Shown here in pieces: positions 36,318 to 45,270 of a stretch of DNA of 64,000 nucleotides; within the stretch, counting starts at the first letter, position 1; each line of letters opens with the position of its first letter. Source of the DNA: Peptoniphilaceae bacterium (GTDB taxonomy: Bacteria; Bacillota; Clostridia; Tissierellales; Peptoniphilaceae); NCBI GenBank assembly GCA_902363535.1, contig CABJAE010000003.1, positions 110,133-174,132 on the forward strand. Direction: 5' to 3'. The position numbers and the translations under genes were made by a program. The notes under the pieces were generated by a model, which had not been told where the DNA came from, did not search any database, and saw nothing but the letters and a program-made list of their open reading frames with translations.

Positions 36318-36501
36318 CGGTAAAAGAAAACACCTCCAATACATCTTCGTCGTCGACGACTGTATTCGCCATGTCCGCCCGCTTCACCAGGACCCCGTTC
36401 ATTTCCAGGGCCACGCCGGAAGCGTCGTAGCCGGCGCGGATCAAAACGTCCACCAAGGGTTCGGGGCCGCTTAATTTCACGACCTTCCCGTTAATCTTCA
36501 C
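36307..36501 (-). CDS. thiS: Sulfur carrier protein ThiS
   Basis: 64 residues from GTG 36501, with GGAGG (36507-36511) 5 bases upstream. The GTG at 36507 overlaps that site and is rejected. The beta-grasp protein begins [10 protein letters not shown] and ends in the obligatory Gly-Gly (SFTGGG), the end that is adenylated by ThiF and converted to a thiocarboxylate. It is the first gene of thiS-F-G-H-E2 and overlaps thiF. Its leader holds a strong promoter followed at once by an intrinsic terminator. Confidence 0.92.
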   Translation of the reverse strand: MKINGKVVKLSGPEPLVDVLIRAGYDASGVALEMNGVLVKRADMANTVVDDEDVLEVFSFTGGG

Positions 36502-36513
36502 AGTCACCTCCTC

Positions 36514-36567
36514 ACAAAAAAAGGCACGAAGAAATCACACCCGCGGTGGTGTGCCCCTTCGTGCCTT
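36514..36567 (-). terminator. Terminator/attenuator hairpin in the thiS leader
   Basis: The minus strand forms AAGGCACGAAG ... CTTCGTGCCTT (11-bp stem) enclosing an inner stem CACACC/GGTGTG, followed by seven T residues. It starts only about 7 bases after the expected transcription start and lies wholly in the leader of thiS. No THI-box segments are present. Confidence 0.82.
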
Positions 36568-36580
36568 GCACTCTGCCCAG

Positions 36581-36609
36581 AGTATAACACGGTCGCTCTC
36601 CCGTGACAA
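36581..36609 (-). promoter_or_regulatory. Sigma-A promoter of the thiSFGH operon
   Basis: The minus strand has TTGTCA (36604-36609), a 17-base spacer and TATACT (36581-36586), each one mismatch from consensus. Expected start near 36574. Confidence 0.82.
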
Positions 36610-37105
36610 GTCATATAGGTGTAAAATCTTCAACCTTACCCCTTTTTCCCTGTGCTTCTTTCTTTAATACGCCCTTTCCCAATGCCTTTTATTTTCCCGT
36701 AACTTGCATCTTTTTGACGGCGGATCCGCTTTCCTTCCGAGGCCACGGCAAATAACGCGGACAACGCCCCCTTTTTTGCACATGTGGCGATTTTTATTAA
36801 AATGCCCTCGGAGAAAGGGGAAAGTCCTCGGGAAAACTTTTTATTTACCCTTTTAATTAACTTATAGATTATTCATTATTTTGATTTATCGGCTTCCGGT
36901 GCGTTCCCCTGGTTGATTCACCCGCTTTTCGTTTTGCCGCCTTTTCACCTTAAATAATTCCTCCATTTTTCCTGTTTTTTAAAATTTTAATTTCTCCGAA
37001 TCTTTTCACTTGATAATTTTATCACCTGTCCCGTCCTACAAAAAAATAATTTTAAAAAAAGTCAACTTTTTTGTAAAAAGAGGTTTAATTTTCTGAAAAA
37101 GCGTG
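36610..37105. other. AT-rich intergenic region without recognisable gene
   Basis: About 500 bp between the divergent thiS and symporter promoters. I see no convincing reading frame with a ribosome-binding site and no known RNA motif. Near the right end ACAAAAAA (from about 37038) and TTTTTTGT (ending about 37076) form an AT inverted repeat close to the symporter promoter. Confidence 0.5.
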
Positions 37106-37111
37106 TATAAT
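37106..37111 (+). promoter_or_regulatory. -10 box of the symporter gene
   Basis: TATAAT lies 41 bp before the start codon. No good -35 at 16-18 bases. GGAGGTGA precedes the ATG at 37153. Confidence 0.6.
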
Positions 37112-37152
37112 GTATTCACAAGCAGTTATTCATACTTATTTGGAGGTGACTT

Positions 37153-38535
37153 ATGAGTTTTGCAGAAGTACTAGGTAAGATTGATGCGTTCCTATGGGGT
37201 GTTCCTTTAATGGTATTGCTCGTCGGCGCAGGTATTATCTTGTCCGTCCGCACCGGTTTCGTCCAATCGAAACATTTCGGCTACATCATGAAAAATACCA
37301 TGGGCAAAATGTTTGAAAAGAACGAAATCGAAGAAGGCGCTATCTCGCCCTTCCAAGCATTGTCCACGGCACTGGCCGCCACGGTCGGTACCGGTAACAT
37401 CGTCGGCGTATCGGTCGCCATCTTAGGCGGCGGTCCCGGCGCCGTATTCTGGATGTGGGTTGCCGCATTCTTCGGTATGTGTACGAAGTTCTCGGAAGTT
37501 AACTTATCCGTCGCTTATCGGGTGAAAACCGAAGACGGCTACGCCGGCGGCCCCATGTATTACTTAGACCGCGGCTTAAAGAAACCCTGGTTAGGCAAGT
37601 GCTTCGCCTTCTTGGCAGGTGTTGCCTGCTTCGGCATCGGTTGTTCCGTACAATCCAACGCCATCGCCGGTACGTTGAAGTCTTCCTTTAACGTTCCGCC
37701 CATGATCACCGCCGTGGTCATCACCATCGCCGCTTCCGTCGTTATTATCGGCGGGATTCAATCCATCTCGAAAGTTACCGAAAAGCTCGTTCCCTTTATG
37801 GCAGCTTTCTACATTGTCGGCGGTTTAATCATTATTATCTCTAACGCTCACATGCTTCCCTTCGCCATCCGCGCAATCTTCGTCGGCGCATTCAATCCGT
37901 CGGCAGTCGGCGGCGGGGTCATCGGCTACACCATTATGTTGGCTATGCGCAACGGCGTCAGCCGCGGTGTCTTCACCAACGAAGCCGGCTTAGGTTCTTC
38001 GCCTATCGCCCACGCCACGGCATCCACCGACCACCCGACCCGTCAAGGTATGTGGGGTGTTACGGAAGTATTCTTGGATACCTTTGTTGTCTGCACCATC
38101 ACCGCACTCGTAATCATTACTTCCGGCGTTTTGGACGAAGGCATCACCGATGCATCGGCTCTCGTAGCAACGGCATTCGATATGCACTTGGCTATCGGTA
38201 GATACATCGTATCCTTAGGCTTATTGCTCTTCGCATTCTCCACCATTCTCGGTTGGGAATACTACGGCGAAACCTCCGCGCGCTACCTCTTAGGTAGAAA
38301 GATCAGCAAACCTTACAAACTCCTGTATGTCATTATGATCTTTGTCGGTTGCGTTATGAACTTAGACCTTGCATGGACCGTCGCAAACATTCTCAATGCT
38401 TTAATGGCTATCCCGAACTTAATCGGTCTGATCGGACTCTCCGGCGTCGTTGTCGCTCTCGAAAAAGACTTCTTCAGCGACGACCGCAAACGGACGTCCC
38501 CTGCAGAATACGAACACTTATTGAATTTAAAATAA
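37153..38535 (+). CDS. Amino acid carrier protein, alanine/glycine:cation symporter (AGCS) family
   Basis: 460 residues with about ten membrane helices. AGCS signatures are visible: the N-terminal WGVPLMVLLVGAGIILSVRTGF, the SPFQALSTALAATVGTGNIVGV segment (sodium and substrate site) and NEAGLGSSPIAHATA. It imports alanine or glycine with sodium. Codon use is dominated by preferred codons, suggesting strong expression. It stands alone between its promoter and the terminator at 38559-38588. Confidence 0.93.
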   Translation: MSFAEVLGKIDAFLWGVPLMVLLVGAGIILSVRTGFVQSKHFGYIMKNTMGKMFEKNEIEEGAISPFQALSTALAATVGTGNIVGVSVAILGGGPGAVFWMWVAAFFGMCTKFSEVNLSVAYRVKTEDGYAGGPMYYLDRGLKKPWLGKCFAFLAGVACFGIGCSVQSNAIAGTLKSSFNVPPMITAVVITIAASVVIIGGIQSISKVTEKLVPFMAAFYIVGGLIIIISNAHMLPFAIRAIFVGAFNPSAVGGGVIGYTIMLAMRNGVSRGVFTNEAGLGSSPIAHATASTDHPTRQGMWGVTEVFLDTFVVCTITALVIITSGVLDEGITDASALVATAFDMHLAIGRYIVSLGLLLFAFSTILGWEYYGETSARYLLGRKISKPYKLLYVIMIFVGCVMNLDLAWTVANILNALMAIPNLIGLIGLSGVVVALEKDFFSDDRKRTSPAEYEHLLNLK

Positions 38536-38558
38536 CTCATACTCATACTGCTAAAGAG

Positions 38559-38588
38559 GCCCTCGGCAATTGCCGGGGGTTTTCTTTT
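38559..38588 (+). terminator. Terminator of the symporter gene
   Basis: CCCTCGGCA-AT-TGCCGGGGG followed by TTTTCTTTTT, 24 bp after the stop codon. Confidence 0.82.
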
Positions 38589-38634
38589 TGGTCAATGTTT
38601 GGAAGTCGAATAGGATCCCTCGAAAACAAATATA

Positions 38635-38675
38635 AAAACGTCCTTCCCTTTTTTAGGAAAGGACGTGTCGCTTTT
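38635..38675 (-). terminator. Terminator of the LysR-type gene
   Basis: The ACGTCCTT ... AAGGACGT stem with an AT-rich loop lies just 3' of the minus-strand gene. A-rich sequence on the plus strand gives the U-run. Confidence 0.78.
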
Positions 38676-38682
38676 TGAATTT

Positions 38683-39543
38683 TTACAGTTCTTCCGCTCC
38701 TTCGATTAAACGGCGGTACAATTCGATGCCGCCGGTTCCCTTTAGTGCCACCAGGGAAAATTCGTGGCGGTCCGTAATTCCCTCCACGTGAAAGGTGGCG
38801 AGACGAGGATTGTTTTTCGCGATGCTTTCGTAGCCGAAGGAGATTCCTACATTTGCCGCCACCAATTTCGAAATCAGAGCCAAACTCGACGAGGTGACGA
38901 GACGCTTAAAATCCTGCACCTCATAGCCCTTGTAGCGCAGTTTGTCTTCAAGAATTTCCCGGGAACCGCTCCCCGGCTCCCGCACCACCAGACAATCTCC
39001 CGATACGGCTTCCAGGGAAAGACTGCGGCCTTTGTAGGGGTGATCGGCGCTGCAGATTCCCGTAAAGGTCTCTTCTTTTAGCACAGAAAAATCGAATTCG
39101 TTTTTCGCAAACTGCCCCTCCACCATGAGAAAATCCAGGCGGGCGTTTCGCAGCCGGTCCAGCAGGGCTTCCGTATTGTCCACGGTCAAGACGAAGTTGT
39201 TGGGCCGATCGTTTACCAATGCCGCGAGTTTTTGGGCATAGGCGTATTCTCCCAAAGTCTTTGTGAGGCCGATGCGTATGGTGCGGGCCTTTTCTCTTTT
39301 AAAGGCATTTAGGGTATCCCGGTAATTTTTTTGTTGGCTGCGAGCGTAGTTTTCCAGCACCCGGGCCTCGTCGGTGGGAATCATCTTTTTTCCGTCGTAG
39401 CGAAAAAATACGGCGCCGAATTCCTCTTCCAAGGAACGCATGTGTTTGGTCACCGCCGGTTGGGTAATGTGCAAATTTTCCGCCGCCCTGGTGTAATTTC
39501 CCGTGGCGAGGACTTCCAAAAAGGTGCTGAGTCGAATGTCCAC
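38683..39543 (-). CDS. LysR-family transcriptional regulator
   Basis: 286 residues. The N-terminal winged helix (MDIRLSTFLEVLATGNYTRAA, then LHITQPAVTKHMRSLEEEFG) is typical of LysR. The C-terminal effector-binding domain (about 90-286) has the usual two-lobe periplasmic-binding-like pattern. It is divergently transcribed from the YeiH-type exporter gene with about 100 bp between, so it most likely regulates that gene; the same regulator-transporter pairing is known for YeiE/YeiH and CbbR-like loci. The inducer is unknown. Confidence 0.9.
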   Translation of the reverse strand: MDIRLSTFLEVLATGNYTRAAENLHITQPAVTKHMRSLEEEFGAVFFRYDGKKMIPTDEARVLENYARSQQKNYRDTLNAFKREKARTIRIGLTKTLGEYAYAQKLAALVNDRPNNFVLTVDNTEALLDRLRNARLDFLMVEGQFAKNEFDFSVLKEETFTGICSADHPYKGRSLSLEAVSGDCLVVREPGSGSREILEDKLRYKGYEVQDFKRLVTSSSLALISKLVAANVGISFGYESIAKNNPRLATFHVEGITDRHEFSLVALKGTGGIELYRRLIEGAEEL

Positions 39544-39643
39544 ATTGCCTCCATATCGTTTCGTTATCGTTCTATAATGAATTATAATTTTATTTTATCC
39601 TAGATTTGTGAGATGATCAATGCACAAAGAAAGGAGCATTCCG

Positions 39644-40657
39644 TTGAAATCCATCCAAGCAATTATTCCCGGGGTCCTGTTGACCGTCGTTATCGCTGCG
39701 ACCTCGAAATTCATCGAAAGCATATTGCCTATGCCCTTAATCAGCGCCTCGGTTATCGCCCTGTTTATCGGCATGATCATTAATTATTTTTTACAATCCG
39801 ACAATCCGGTGACCAAAGGCGCCACCTTCGCTTCGAAAAAATTATTGAAGCTCGGGATTATTTTACTGGGGGCCTCCCTGAACATGGCCACGGTCTTTCA
39901 AGTAGGCCGCCTGTCCCTTTCCGTCATGGTCTTTACCCTGCTCACCTGCTTCGGCATCGGCCACTTCTCCGGTAAATTCTTCGGACTGAACTGGAAGATG
40001 TCCAATCTCATCTCCGCCGGCACGGGGATTTGCGGCGGCAGCGCCATCGCCTCCATCGCCCCGGTCATCGAAGCCGACGATTTGGACGTGGCCTATGCCA
40101 TGAGCGCCACATTTATTTTCGACATGGCCATGATTATTCTCTTCCCCATTATGGGCCATGCCCTGGGCCTCTCCGACATGGCCTACGGCCTCTGGGCGGG
40201 CACCGCGGTTAACGACACCTCGTCGGTGGTGGCTGCAGGCTACGCCTTCTCCGACGGCGCCGGGGACTTCGCCACCATGGTCAAGCTCACCCGCACCCTG
40301 GTTATCATTCCCACGGTCATTACCTTCGCCTTGATTAGCGCCCACTTAAAATCCAAAGAAGAACACAAGCACGAAAAGGCGAAATTCTCTTTGACGAAAG
40401 TCATTCCCTGGTTTATCTTGGGCTTTTTGGCACTCACCGTCATTAACACCGCCGGCTTCATCCCCGAAAGCGTGGGCCACACCTTTAAACTCATCAGCAA
40501 ATTCCTTATGGTTATGGCCCTTGCAGGCATCGGCCTGAAGACCTCCTTAAAGGATATGAAGAGCGCCGGCACCGGCCCCATGCTTCACGGCTTCGTGATT
40601 TCCGCTCTCGTCGTCATCGTCGCCATTGGTGTCGAATATTTTATGGGTCTCGTATAA
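39644..40657 (+). CDS. YeiH/UPF0324-family putative sulfate or sulfite exporter
   Basis: 337 residues from TTG 39644, chosen because AAAGGAG lies 7 bases upstream. The in-frame ATG at 39620 has no ribosome-binding site. About ten membrane helices. The family signatures IISAGTGICGGSAIASIAPVIEA (split here as GTGICGGSAIASIAP), AGTAVNDTSSVVAAGYA and the repeated small-residue helices are clear. Substrate is uncertain; sulfonate or sulfite export has been proposed for relatives. It is divergent from a LysR-type gene. Confidence 0.85.
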   Translation: MKSIQAIIPGVLLTVVIAATSKFIESILPMPLISASVIALFIGMIINYFLQSDNPVTKGATFASKKLLKLGIILLGASLNMATVFQVGRLSLSVMVFTLLTCFGIGHFSGKFFGLNWKMSNLISAGTGICGGSAIASIAPVIEADDLDVAYAMSATFIFDMAMIILFPIMGHALGLSDMAYGLWAGTAVNDTSSVVAAGYAFSDGAGDFATMVKLTRTLVIIPTVITFALISAHLKSKEEHKHEKAKFSLTKVIPWFILGFLALTVINTAGFIPESVGHTFKLISKFLMVMALAGIGLKTSLKDMKSAGTGPMLHGFVISALVVIVAIGVEYFMGLV

Positions 40658-40670
40658 AATTGGGTATATT

Positions 40671-40700
40671 AAAAAGAGGATCATCGCGTCCTCTTTTTTT
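40671..40700 (+). terminator. Terminator of the YeiH-type gene
   Basis: AAAAAGAGGA-8 bases-TCCTCTTTTTTT, 13 bp after the stop codon. Confidence 0.85.
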
Positions 40701-40732
40701 CATACGCCATTTTATCTGTGAAAGGAGTTATT

Positions 40733-42082
40733 ATGTCTCATAGATTTGATTATATCGTTATCGGCGGCGGCAGCGGCGGCAGCGCCACGGCCAATCGCGC
40801 CGCCCAATACGGCGCCAAGGTCGCCATTGTGGAAGAAAAAGATTATGGCGGCACCTGCGTGAACCGGGGCTGCGTGCCGAAAAAAATCTTTTGGTACGCC
40901 TCGGGCATTCGCAGAACCCTGGAAAAGGAATCGGACAATTACGGCTACAATGTCGGCGACTGGAACTTTGATTTTAAAAAATTGCGGGAATCCCAACTGG
41001 GCTATATCGGCCGCGCCAGAGACAGTTTCGAATCGGGCCTGGAAGATAACGGCGTCACCAAGCTCTTCGGCAAGGCACGATTTAAAGACGCCCACACAAT
41101 CCTCGTCGACGGCGAAGAGTATAGCGCCGACCACATTACCATCGCCGCCGGCGCCCACCCGAACCCCTGCAAACTTCCCGGCGCGGAACTTGTCGACTAT
41201 TCCGACGATTTCTTTACATGGGAAGCGCTGCCCAAAACCATCGCCATCGTCGGCGGCGGCTACATCGGCACGGAGCTTTCCGGATTTTTAGCCGGCATGG
41301 GCGTGGAAACCCATCTTCTCGTAAGAAAAGATCGGATCCTCAGAAAATTCGATCCCTTTATTACCGACGCCGTCACAGAAGAATTGGAAAAAGGCGGCGT
41401 GAACATTCACTTCAACACCTCGTCGAAAAGCTTTAAGAAGGTGGACGGCGGCATTGAAATCACCTTCGAAGACGACACCACCGCCGTCTTTGAAAAGGTA
41501 CTTTGGGTGGCCGGCGTGACGCCGAACATCGAAGACCTGGGCCTTGAGAACACCAAGGTGGAAGTAGACGAGAAAGGCCGCATCGCAAGCGATGCCTATG
41601 AATGCACGGCGGAAGAGGGAATTTATGCCATCGGCGATGTCACGGGCAAATTGGACCTCACCCCCGTGGCCATCGCCGCGGGCAGACGCCTTTCCGATCG
41701 CCTCTTCGGCGGCAAAGAAGGCGCCCACTTGGACTACGACAATGTGCCCACCGTGGTCTTTAGCCACCCGCCCATGGGCACCGTGGGCCTGACGGTAAAA
41801 AATGCCGAGGAAAAATACGGCGAAGACGCCATTAAGACCTACACCTCTTCTTTCACGGACATGCGCTCCTCCGTGTCGGGCGATCCCCAACAATGCAAAA
41901 TGCTCCTGGTCTGCGCAGGCGATGAGGAAAAAATCGTGGGCCTTCACGCCATGGGCTACGGCGTGGACGAAATGATGCAAGGCTTCGGCGTGGCCGTAAA
42001 AATGGGCGCCACCAAAGCCGACTTCGACGCCACCGTGGCCATTCACCCCACCAGCGCGGAAGAAATGGTCACCATGCGCTAA
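40733..42082 (+). CDS. gor: Glutathione reductase-like pyridine nucleotide-disulfide oxidoreductase
   Basis: 449 residues from ATG 40733 (AAAGGAG upstream). FAD-binding [16 protein letters not shown] is at the N-terminus, the redox pair is C42 and C47 in [13 protein letters not shown], a second dinucleotide motif [14 protein letters not shown] precedes the NAD(P) domain, and the C-terminal HPTSAEE carries the catalytic His-Glu pair. Closest in motif to glutathione reductases, but trypanothione/mycothione-like or other low-molecular-weight-thiol reductases are possible in an anaerobe. The last 104 bp, including the stop codon, are repeated at 45512-45615. Confidence 0.88.
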   Translation: MSHRFDYIVIGGGSGGSATANRAAQYGAKVAIVEEKDYGGTCVNRGCVPKKIFWYASGIRRTLEKESDNYGYNVGDWNFDFKKLRESQLGYIGRARDSFESGLEDNGVTKLFGKARFKDAHTILVDGEEYSADHITIAAGAHPNPCKLPGAELVDYSDDFFTWEALPKTIAIVGGGYIGTELSGFLAGMGVETHLLVRKDRILRKFDPFITDAVTEELEKGGVNIHFNTSSKSFKKVDGGIEITFEDDTTAVFEKVLWVAGVTPNIEDLGLENTKVEVDEKGRIASDAYECTAEEGIYAIGDVTGKLDLTPVAIAAGRRLSDRLFGGKEGAHLDYDNVPTVVFSHPPMGTVGLTVKNAEEKYGEDAIKTYTSSFTDMRSSVSGDPQQCKMLLVCAGDEEKIVGLHAMGYGVDEMMQGFGVAVKMGATKADFDATVAIHPTSAEEMVTMR

Positions 42083-42094
42083 CCTATCAAACGA

Positions 42095-42133
42095 AAACAT
42101 GGAGAAAGGTCTCTTCCTCTCTCCATGTTTTTT
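42095..42133. terminator. Bidirectional terminator after gor
   Basis: AAACATGGAGA ... TCTCCATGTTT with internal AAAGG/CCTCT pairing and T-runs on both strands. It separates gor from the convergent cassette operon. The terminator following the second gor 3' end (45627-45662) is unrelated in sequence. Confidence 0.85.
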
Positions 42134-42674
42134 ATTTGTTATTTTTTAGAATATCATCTAAATCCATTTTTATACAGCTAATGGTTTCTTTCTTATGAAT
42201 ATTAAAATCGGGACTAACGAAGGCGTACAGATCCCTCGGGCGATTATGCTCGCGAAGAAATTGAATCATTTCTTTTTCTATGTGCAAAACTAGATCGAAT
42301 GTGGCGGTATCTCCCTTTATATCGTAGGGATCCGAAAAATAACACATACCGACGTGTTGATCATAAAGCTTAAAGCGGTAGGCCGTCGCTAAATCACTTA
42401 CGTTGGTTTGTACTGTCATCTTAATCAGCACATTTTCATTTGGATCCAGCTCGCTATCTTCTAAATACTTGGCGTCCTGCGTTGGCTCGCAGTTTAGTAA
42501 GGTGAAAAACTTGCCTTCCCCTAAATCTACGGATTCGCCAATTTTGTGCATGGTGTAAATGGAATTCTCTTTTGGCACATTGATGGGTAAATTGATGTAG
42601 ACGATCCGCACTACAGCCGAAAGAGCAAGCAGGAGCAGGGCAATTTTTATTCCTTTCGCACTATTCTTCCCCAT
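42132..42674 (-). CDS. Membrane-anchored accessory protein of the ABC cassette (DUF5028-like, tentative)
   Basis: 180 residues: a basic N-terminus, one membrane helix (about 10-28, IALLLLALSAVVRIVYINL) and an extracytoplasmic domain of about 150 residues with the opening HKIGESVDLGEGKFF. From memory this resembles small single-pass proteins such as DUF5028, but I could not check it. The start overlaps the ATPase gene by 14 bp, so it belongs to the same operon and is the last gene. A function in immunity or substrate delivery is possible; none is shown. The gene is visibly richer in A+T than gor. Confidence 0.7.
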   Translation of the reverse strand: MGKNSAKGIKIALLLLALSAVVRIVYINLPINVPKENSIYTMHKIGESVDLGEGKFFTLLNCEPTQDAKYLEDSELDPNENVLIKMTVQTNVSDLATAYRFKLYDQHVGMCYFSDPYDIKGDTATFDLVLHIEKEMIQFLREHNRPRDLYAFVSPDFNIHKKETISCIKMDLDDILKNNK

Positions 42675-43296
42675 ACAATCTCCCTTCGCTCATCTTAAAA
42701 CGCATGTCACACAGTTGACGCAAGTCTTCCTTCTTGTGAGATACCACGACCACCGTTCGCCCCGCCCTCTTTAATTCACTTAAAAGAGCGTAAAAGCGTT
42801 CCACGGAATCTTCATCCAAAGCATTGGTCGGCTCGTCCAGCAAAACAAGCGGCTGCTTCTCCATAAGGGCTTGAACGATGGCAAGCTTTTGGTTCATCCC
42901 CAAGGAATAGGTATTTACTTTGTTGTCTATGTAATGATCCATGTCAAAGTAATAGATTAGCCTTTTTGCCTCGCTGTCATCAAAGGGGCCACGAACCTCT
43001 CCTAATAGACGAAGGTTCTCCCAACCCGTTAAATTTCCGTAGAAAGCTACTTTTTCGATAACGACACCAATGTTGAACCCCGGCGCTTTGCCGTAGACGC
43101 ACTTCTCCCCGTTCACAAAAATAGCACCCGAATCTACGTCCATCAGTCCGGCGATGGCACGTAAGAGCATGGTTTTTCCTGACCCGTTTACACCGTAAAC
43201 ACCGTAGATTTTTCCCTGCTCCAGTTCCAGAGAAATGTTCTCTAAAATAATCTTCCCTTTAATCCTTTTGCTGACATTTTGTAACGATACGATCAT
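42661..43296 (-). CDS. ABC transporter ATP-binding protein of the cassette
   Basis: 211 residues. Walker A is YGVNGSGKTMLLRA (about 34-47), the signature region is TYSLGMNQKLAIVQAL (LGM in place of SGG, as in bacitracin/lantibiotic-immunity ATPases), Walker B is PLVLLDEPTNALD and the H-loop is VVVSHKKEDL. Single-domain ATPases of this BcrA/LanF-like group pair with separate permeases. It lies 9 bp after permease 2 and overlaps the downstream accessory gene. Export of, or immunity to, the small secreted protein at the head of the operon is the most economical role. Confidence 0.88.
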   Translation of the reverse strand: MIVSLQNVSKRIKGKIILENISLELEQGKIYGVYGVNGSGKTMLLRAIAGLMDVDSGAIFVNGEKCVYGKAPGFNIGVVIEKVAFYGNLTGWENLRLLGEVRGPFDDSEAKRLIYYFDMDHYIDNKVNTYSLGMNQKLAIVQALMEKQPLVLLDEPTNALDEDSVERFYALLSELKRAGRTVVVVSHKKEDLRQLCDMRFKMSEGRLYGEE

Positions 43297-43305
43297 AGGT
43301 CTCTC

Positions 43306-44019
43306 CTAATCCAAAAAATCTATCTTCTTCACCCTCAGACTCACAAGAAAAGTAAGCATCCCAATGGCAAATAACAATCCGCAGCTTTTTATCGTTGTGT
43401 AGGTCATCGCCCCACCCGGTATAAGTAAAAATTTCGATAAATAAAATTGATGATAATTGTAAGTAAATAGCCCGACAACACGGGTTAATACCGAGGTACG
43501 ATAGCTGTTAAAGGTAAAGAAAGCCAAGACAAAAATCGTGCCTAAAAATTCGTTTCTCACCCATACGTTAAACATACAGCTCAACAAGCCGATAGCCGAA
43601 AGACTCAAAATCAATTGCGCCGCCTGCATCAGCCCGAAGAGAGCGGCGGAAGCATAATGTCCGTTAAAAAAGCCCTGCACATAGCCCGCTACCATAAAAA
43701 GAAAGACGGATGTGATGCTCATAAGAAAGGCCGGAAATAAAATTTTCAAAAGATGATACTGCAAAATCACGTAACGACTCTTGTAGCGAACCGCTGTCAA
43801 ACTGTTGTATTCATAAGCGAGAAAAAGAGTGCTTATCAAAAAGAAAGTTCCAATCTCTCCCGCTACTTTTTTATAGTCTTCCAACGCGTAGAGACCGGCC
43901 CCTTCAAAATCGGTAAAAAACTGCCGCCCTAAAAAAGCCACGAAGATCAAGTAGATAGCTATTAAGAAGATCTTATTCTCTCTCCCGTTTCGCCGCAGTT
44001 CATTAAATGCTGTCTTCAC
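43306..44019 (-). CDS. ABC permease-like membrane protein 2 of the cassette
   Basis: 237 residues, about six membrane helices (for example IFLIAIYLIFVAFLGRQFF near the N-terminus and LLFAIGMLTFLVSLRV at the C-terminus). No family motif is recognised beyond the ABC-2-like layout. It overlaps permease 1 by 17 bp and is followed 9 bp later by the ATPase gene, so it should be one half of the transport channel. Divergent sequence and A+T richness are typical of bacteriocin-type transport loci. Confidence 0.75.
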   Translation of the reverse strand: MKTAFNELRRNGRENKIFLIAIYLIFVAFLGRQFFTDFEGAGLYALEDYKKVAGEIGTFFLISTLFLAYEYNSLTAVRYKSRYVILQYHLLKILFPAFLMSITSVFLFMVAGYVQGFFNGHYASAALFGLMQAAQLILSLSAIGLLSCMFNVWVRNEFLGTIFVLAFFTFNSYRTSVLTRVVGLFTYNYHQFYLSKFLLIPGGAMTYTTIKSCGLLFAIGMLTFLVSLRVKKIDFLD

Positions 44020-44779
44020 GATTCCGACTCCTTATGAAAAGTAGGCACGCAGGTATGGAAAGACACAGAAAAATCAAGCTGAAAATAAAAGTTTGTTCCG
44101 TCATATAGACTGTAGGAAAAAACATAGAGACAGTGTAAATTTTATCTGCAAATCGTGCATTTACAGTCCAGAGCAAGAAAAAAGCCGCAAAGGGAAGAAT
44201 GTTCTCAAAATAACGCCTGCGACTGACCATGCTTACGGCGAGGGTCAGGAGAGAAAAGAACGCACACCAGAGCGCATACAAGAAATAAAACATCAGGTTG
44301 ATCATATAGGGATTGGACGTATAGAGAAATCCGCTACGGTAGCTTATGGCGTGAAAATAAATATCCTGAGCATAAGGAAAGGGATAGACGAGAGCCATTA
44401 GCAGATCGTGAAAAACGAGGGGGAGGAGCCCGGTCAGGACACCCAAAATGACGGTGACCGCAACAGTATTTTTTATGTATGATTTTCTGCCCATGCGACT
44501 GATCAGTAGGCTGTCCATGTTTTTTCTCCGATCACCGCTGTAGATGGCGGATGCCGTAAAGGGAGCGAAAAAAATCAAAAACGTATAGTATATGTTTGCC
44601 CCCACGCCGAAATAATTTAGAAGCATAAGATTGTTGGACAGATTGTCGTCGTATAGTCCCTCATTACTCTTTCCTATAATTTGGATTGCGAATAAGACAG
44701 CAGTATATAAAAAGACAACCAGAATACGCTTATCTTTTAAATAGCGAGAGAGTTGATTGTGTATGTACGATTTATTCAT
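44003..44779 (-). CDS. ABC permease-like membrane protein 1 of the cassette
   Basis: 258 residues, about six membrane helices. The N-terminus (HNQLSRYLKDKRILVVFLYTAVLF) and the segment YTFLIFFAPFTASAIYSGDRRKNMDSLLISRMGRKSYI (quoted in part: SGDRRKNMDSLLISR) resemble ABC-2-type permeases. It follows the secreted-protein gene with a gap of about 59 bp and overlaps permease 2. It is presumed to form the channel with permease 2. Confidence 0.75.
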   Translation of the reverse strand: MNKSYIHNQLSRYLKDKRILVVFLYTAVLFAIQIIGKSNEGLYDDNLSNNLMLLNYFGVGANIYYTFLIFFAPFTASAIYSGDRRKNMDSLLISRMGRKSYIKNTVAVTVILGVLTGLLPLVFHDLLMALVYPFPYAQDIYFHAISYRSGFLYTSNPYMINLMFYFLYALWCAFFSLLTLAVSMVSRRRYFENILPFAAFFLLWTVNARFADKIYTVSMFFPTVYMTEQTFIFSLIFLCLSIPACLLFIRSRNREDSI

Positions 44780-44838
44780 AAGATCCTCCGAAAAAAAATT
44801 GCCAAATCCTTTGCCCTAATTAAATATATTTAACCTTA

Positions 44839-45270
44839 CTAATATCCGGAGGTATTGTTGGGGCTCCAAACGCCACTGGCGGATACTTGACTCCCGTCAC
44901 CGCTTTCAACGGCTAATTGAATCATACTACCAATCGGCGCATCATTACTCAAATATTTAATATCGCCGTTAGATACTCTGTATTTTCTACAATTGGTACC
45001 GGGAATCCAAATCCTGATTCCCACGGAAGGTCTGCCACAGCTTTTCACACGTACATAAGCTGCCGTTTTATTGGTCTTTTTTCGTGCCGCCGTATAGGAG
45101 TTAGTGTTGCCGGATCGTAATGTAAAACTCCATGCTGTATCTTTGGTATTCCCACCGACCGCCCGCGTATCATAAACCGGCGTCTCCGCTTTTACGAAAT
45201 CATTCGACACAAATGCTTCACTATACGATGCTGCTTGTGCCATATGAGGTATCATCATTACACCAAGCAA
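44839..45270 (-). CDS. Small secreted protein, candidate bacteriocin-like product (DUF2712-like, tentative)
   Basis: 143 residues as an open frame from TTG 45270, with TTAGGA 9 bases upstream. Mature part begins after PHMAQA (predicted signal cleavage before ASYSEAF). The mature chain of about 130 residues is Ser/Thr/Asn-rich with two Cys 14 residues apart (SCGRPSVGIRIWIPGTNC), possibly one disulfide. From memory it resembles DUF2712-type small secreted proteins found beside ABC transporters. Oddity: a good signal-peptide n-region (KRERKPGSKLGYVALLG) continues in frame upstream of the TTG, but no start codon is present before an in-frame TGA at 45325-45327. It heads the cassette operon. Confidence 0.6.
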   Translation of the reverse strand: MLGVMMIPHMAQAASYSEAFVSNDFVKAETPVYDTRAVGGNTKDTAWSFTLRSGNTNSYTAARKKTNKTAAYVRVKSCGRPSVGIRIWIPGTNCRKYRVSNGDIKYLSNDAPIGSMIQLAVESGDGSQVSASGVWSPNNTSGY

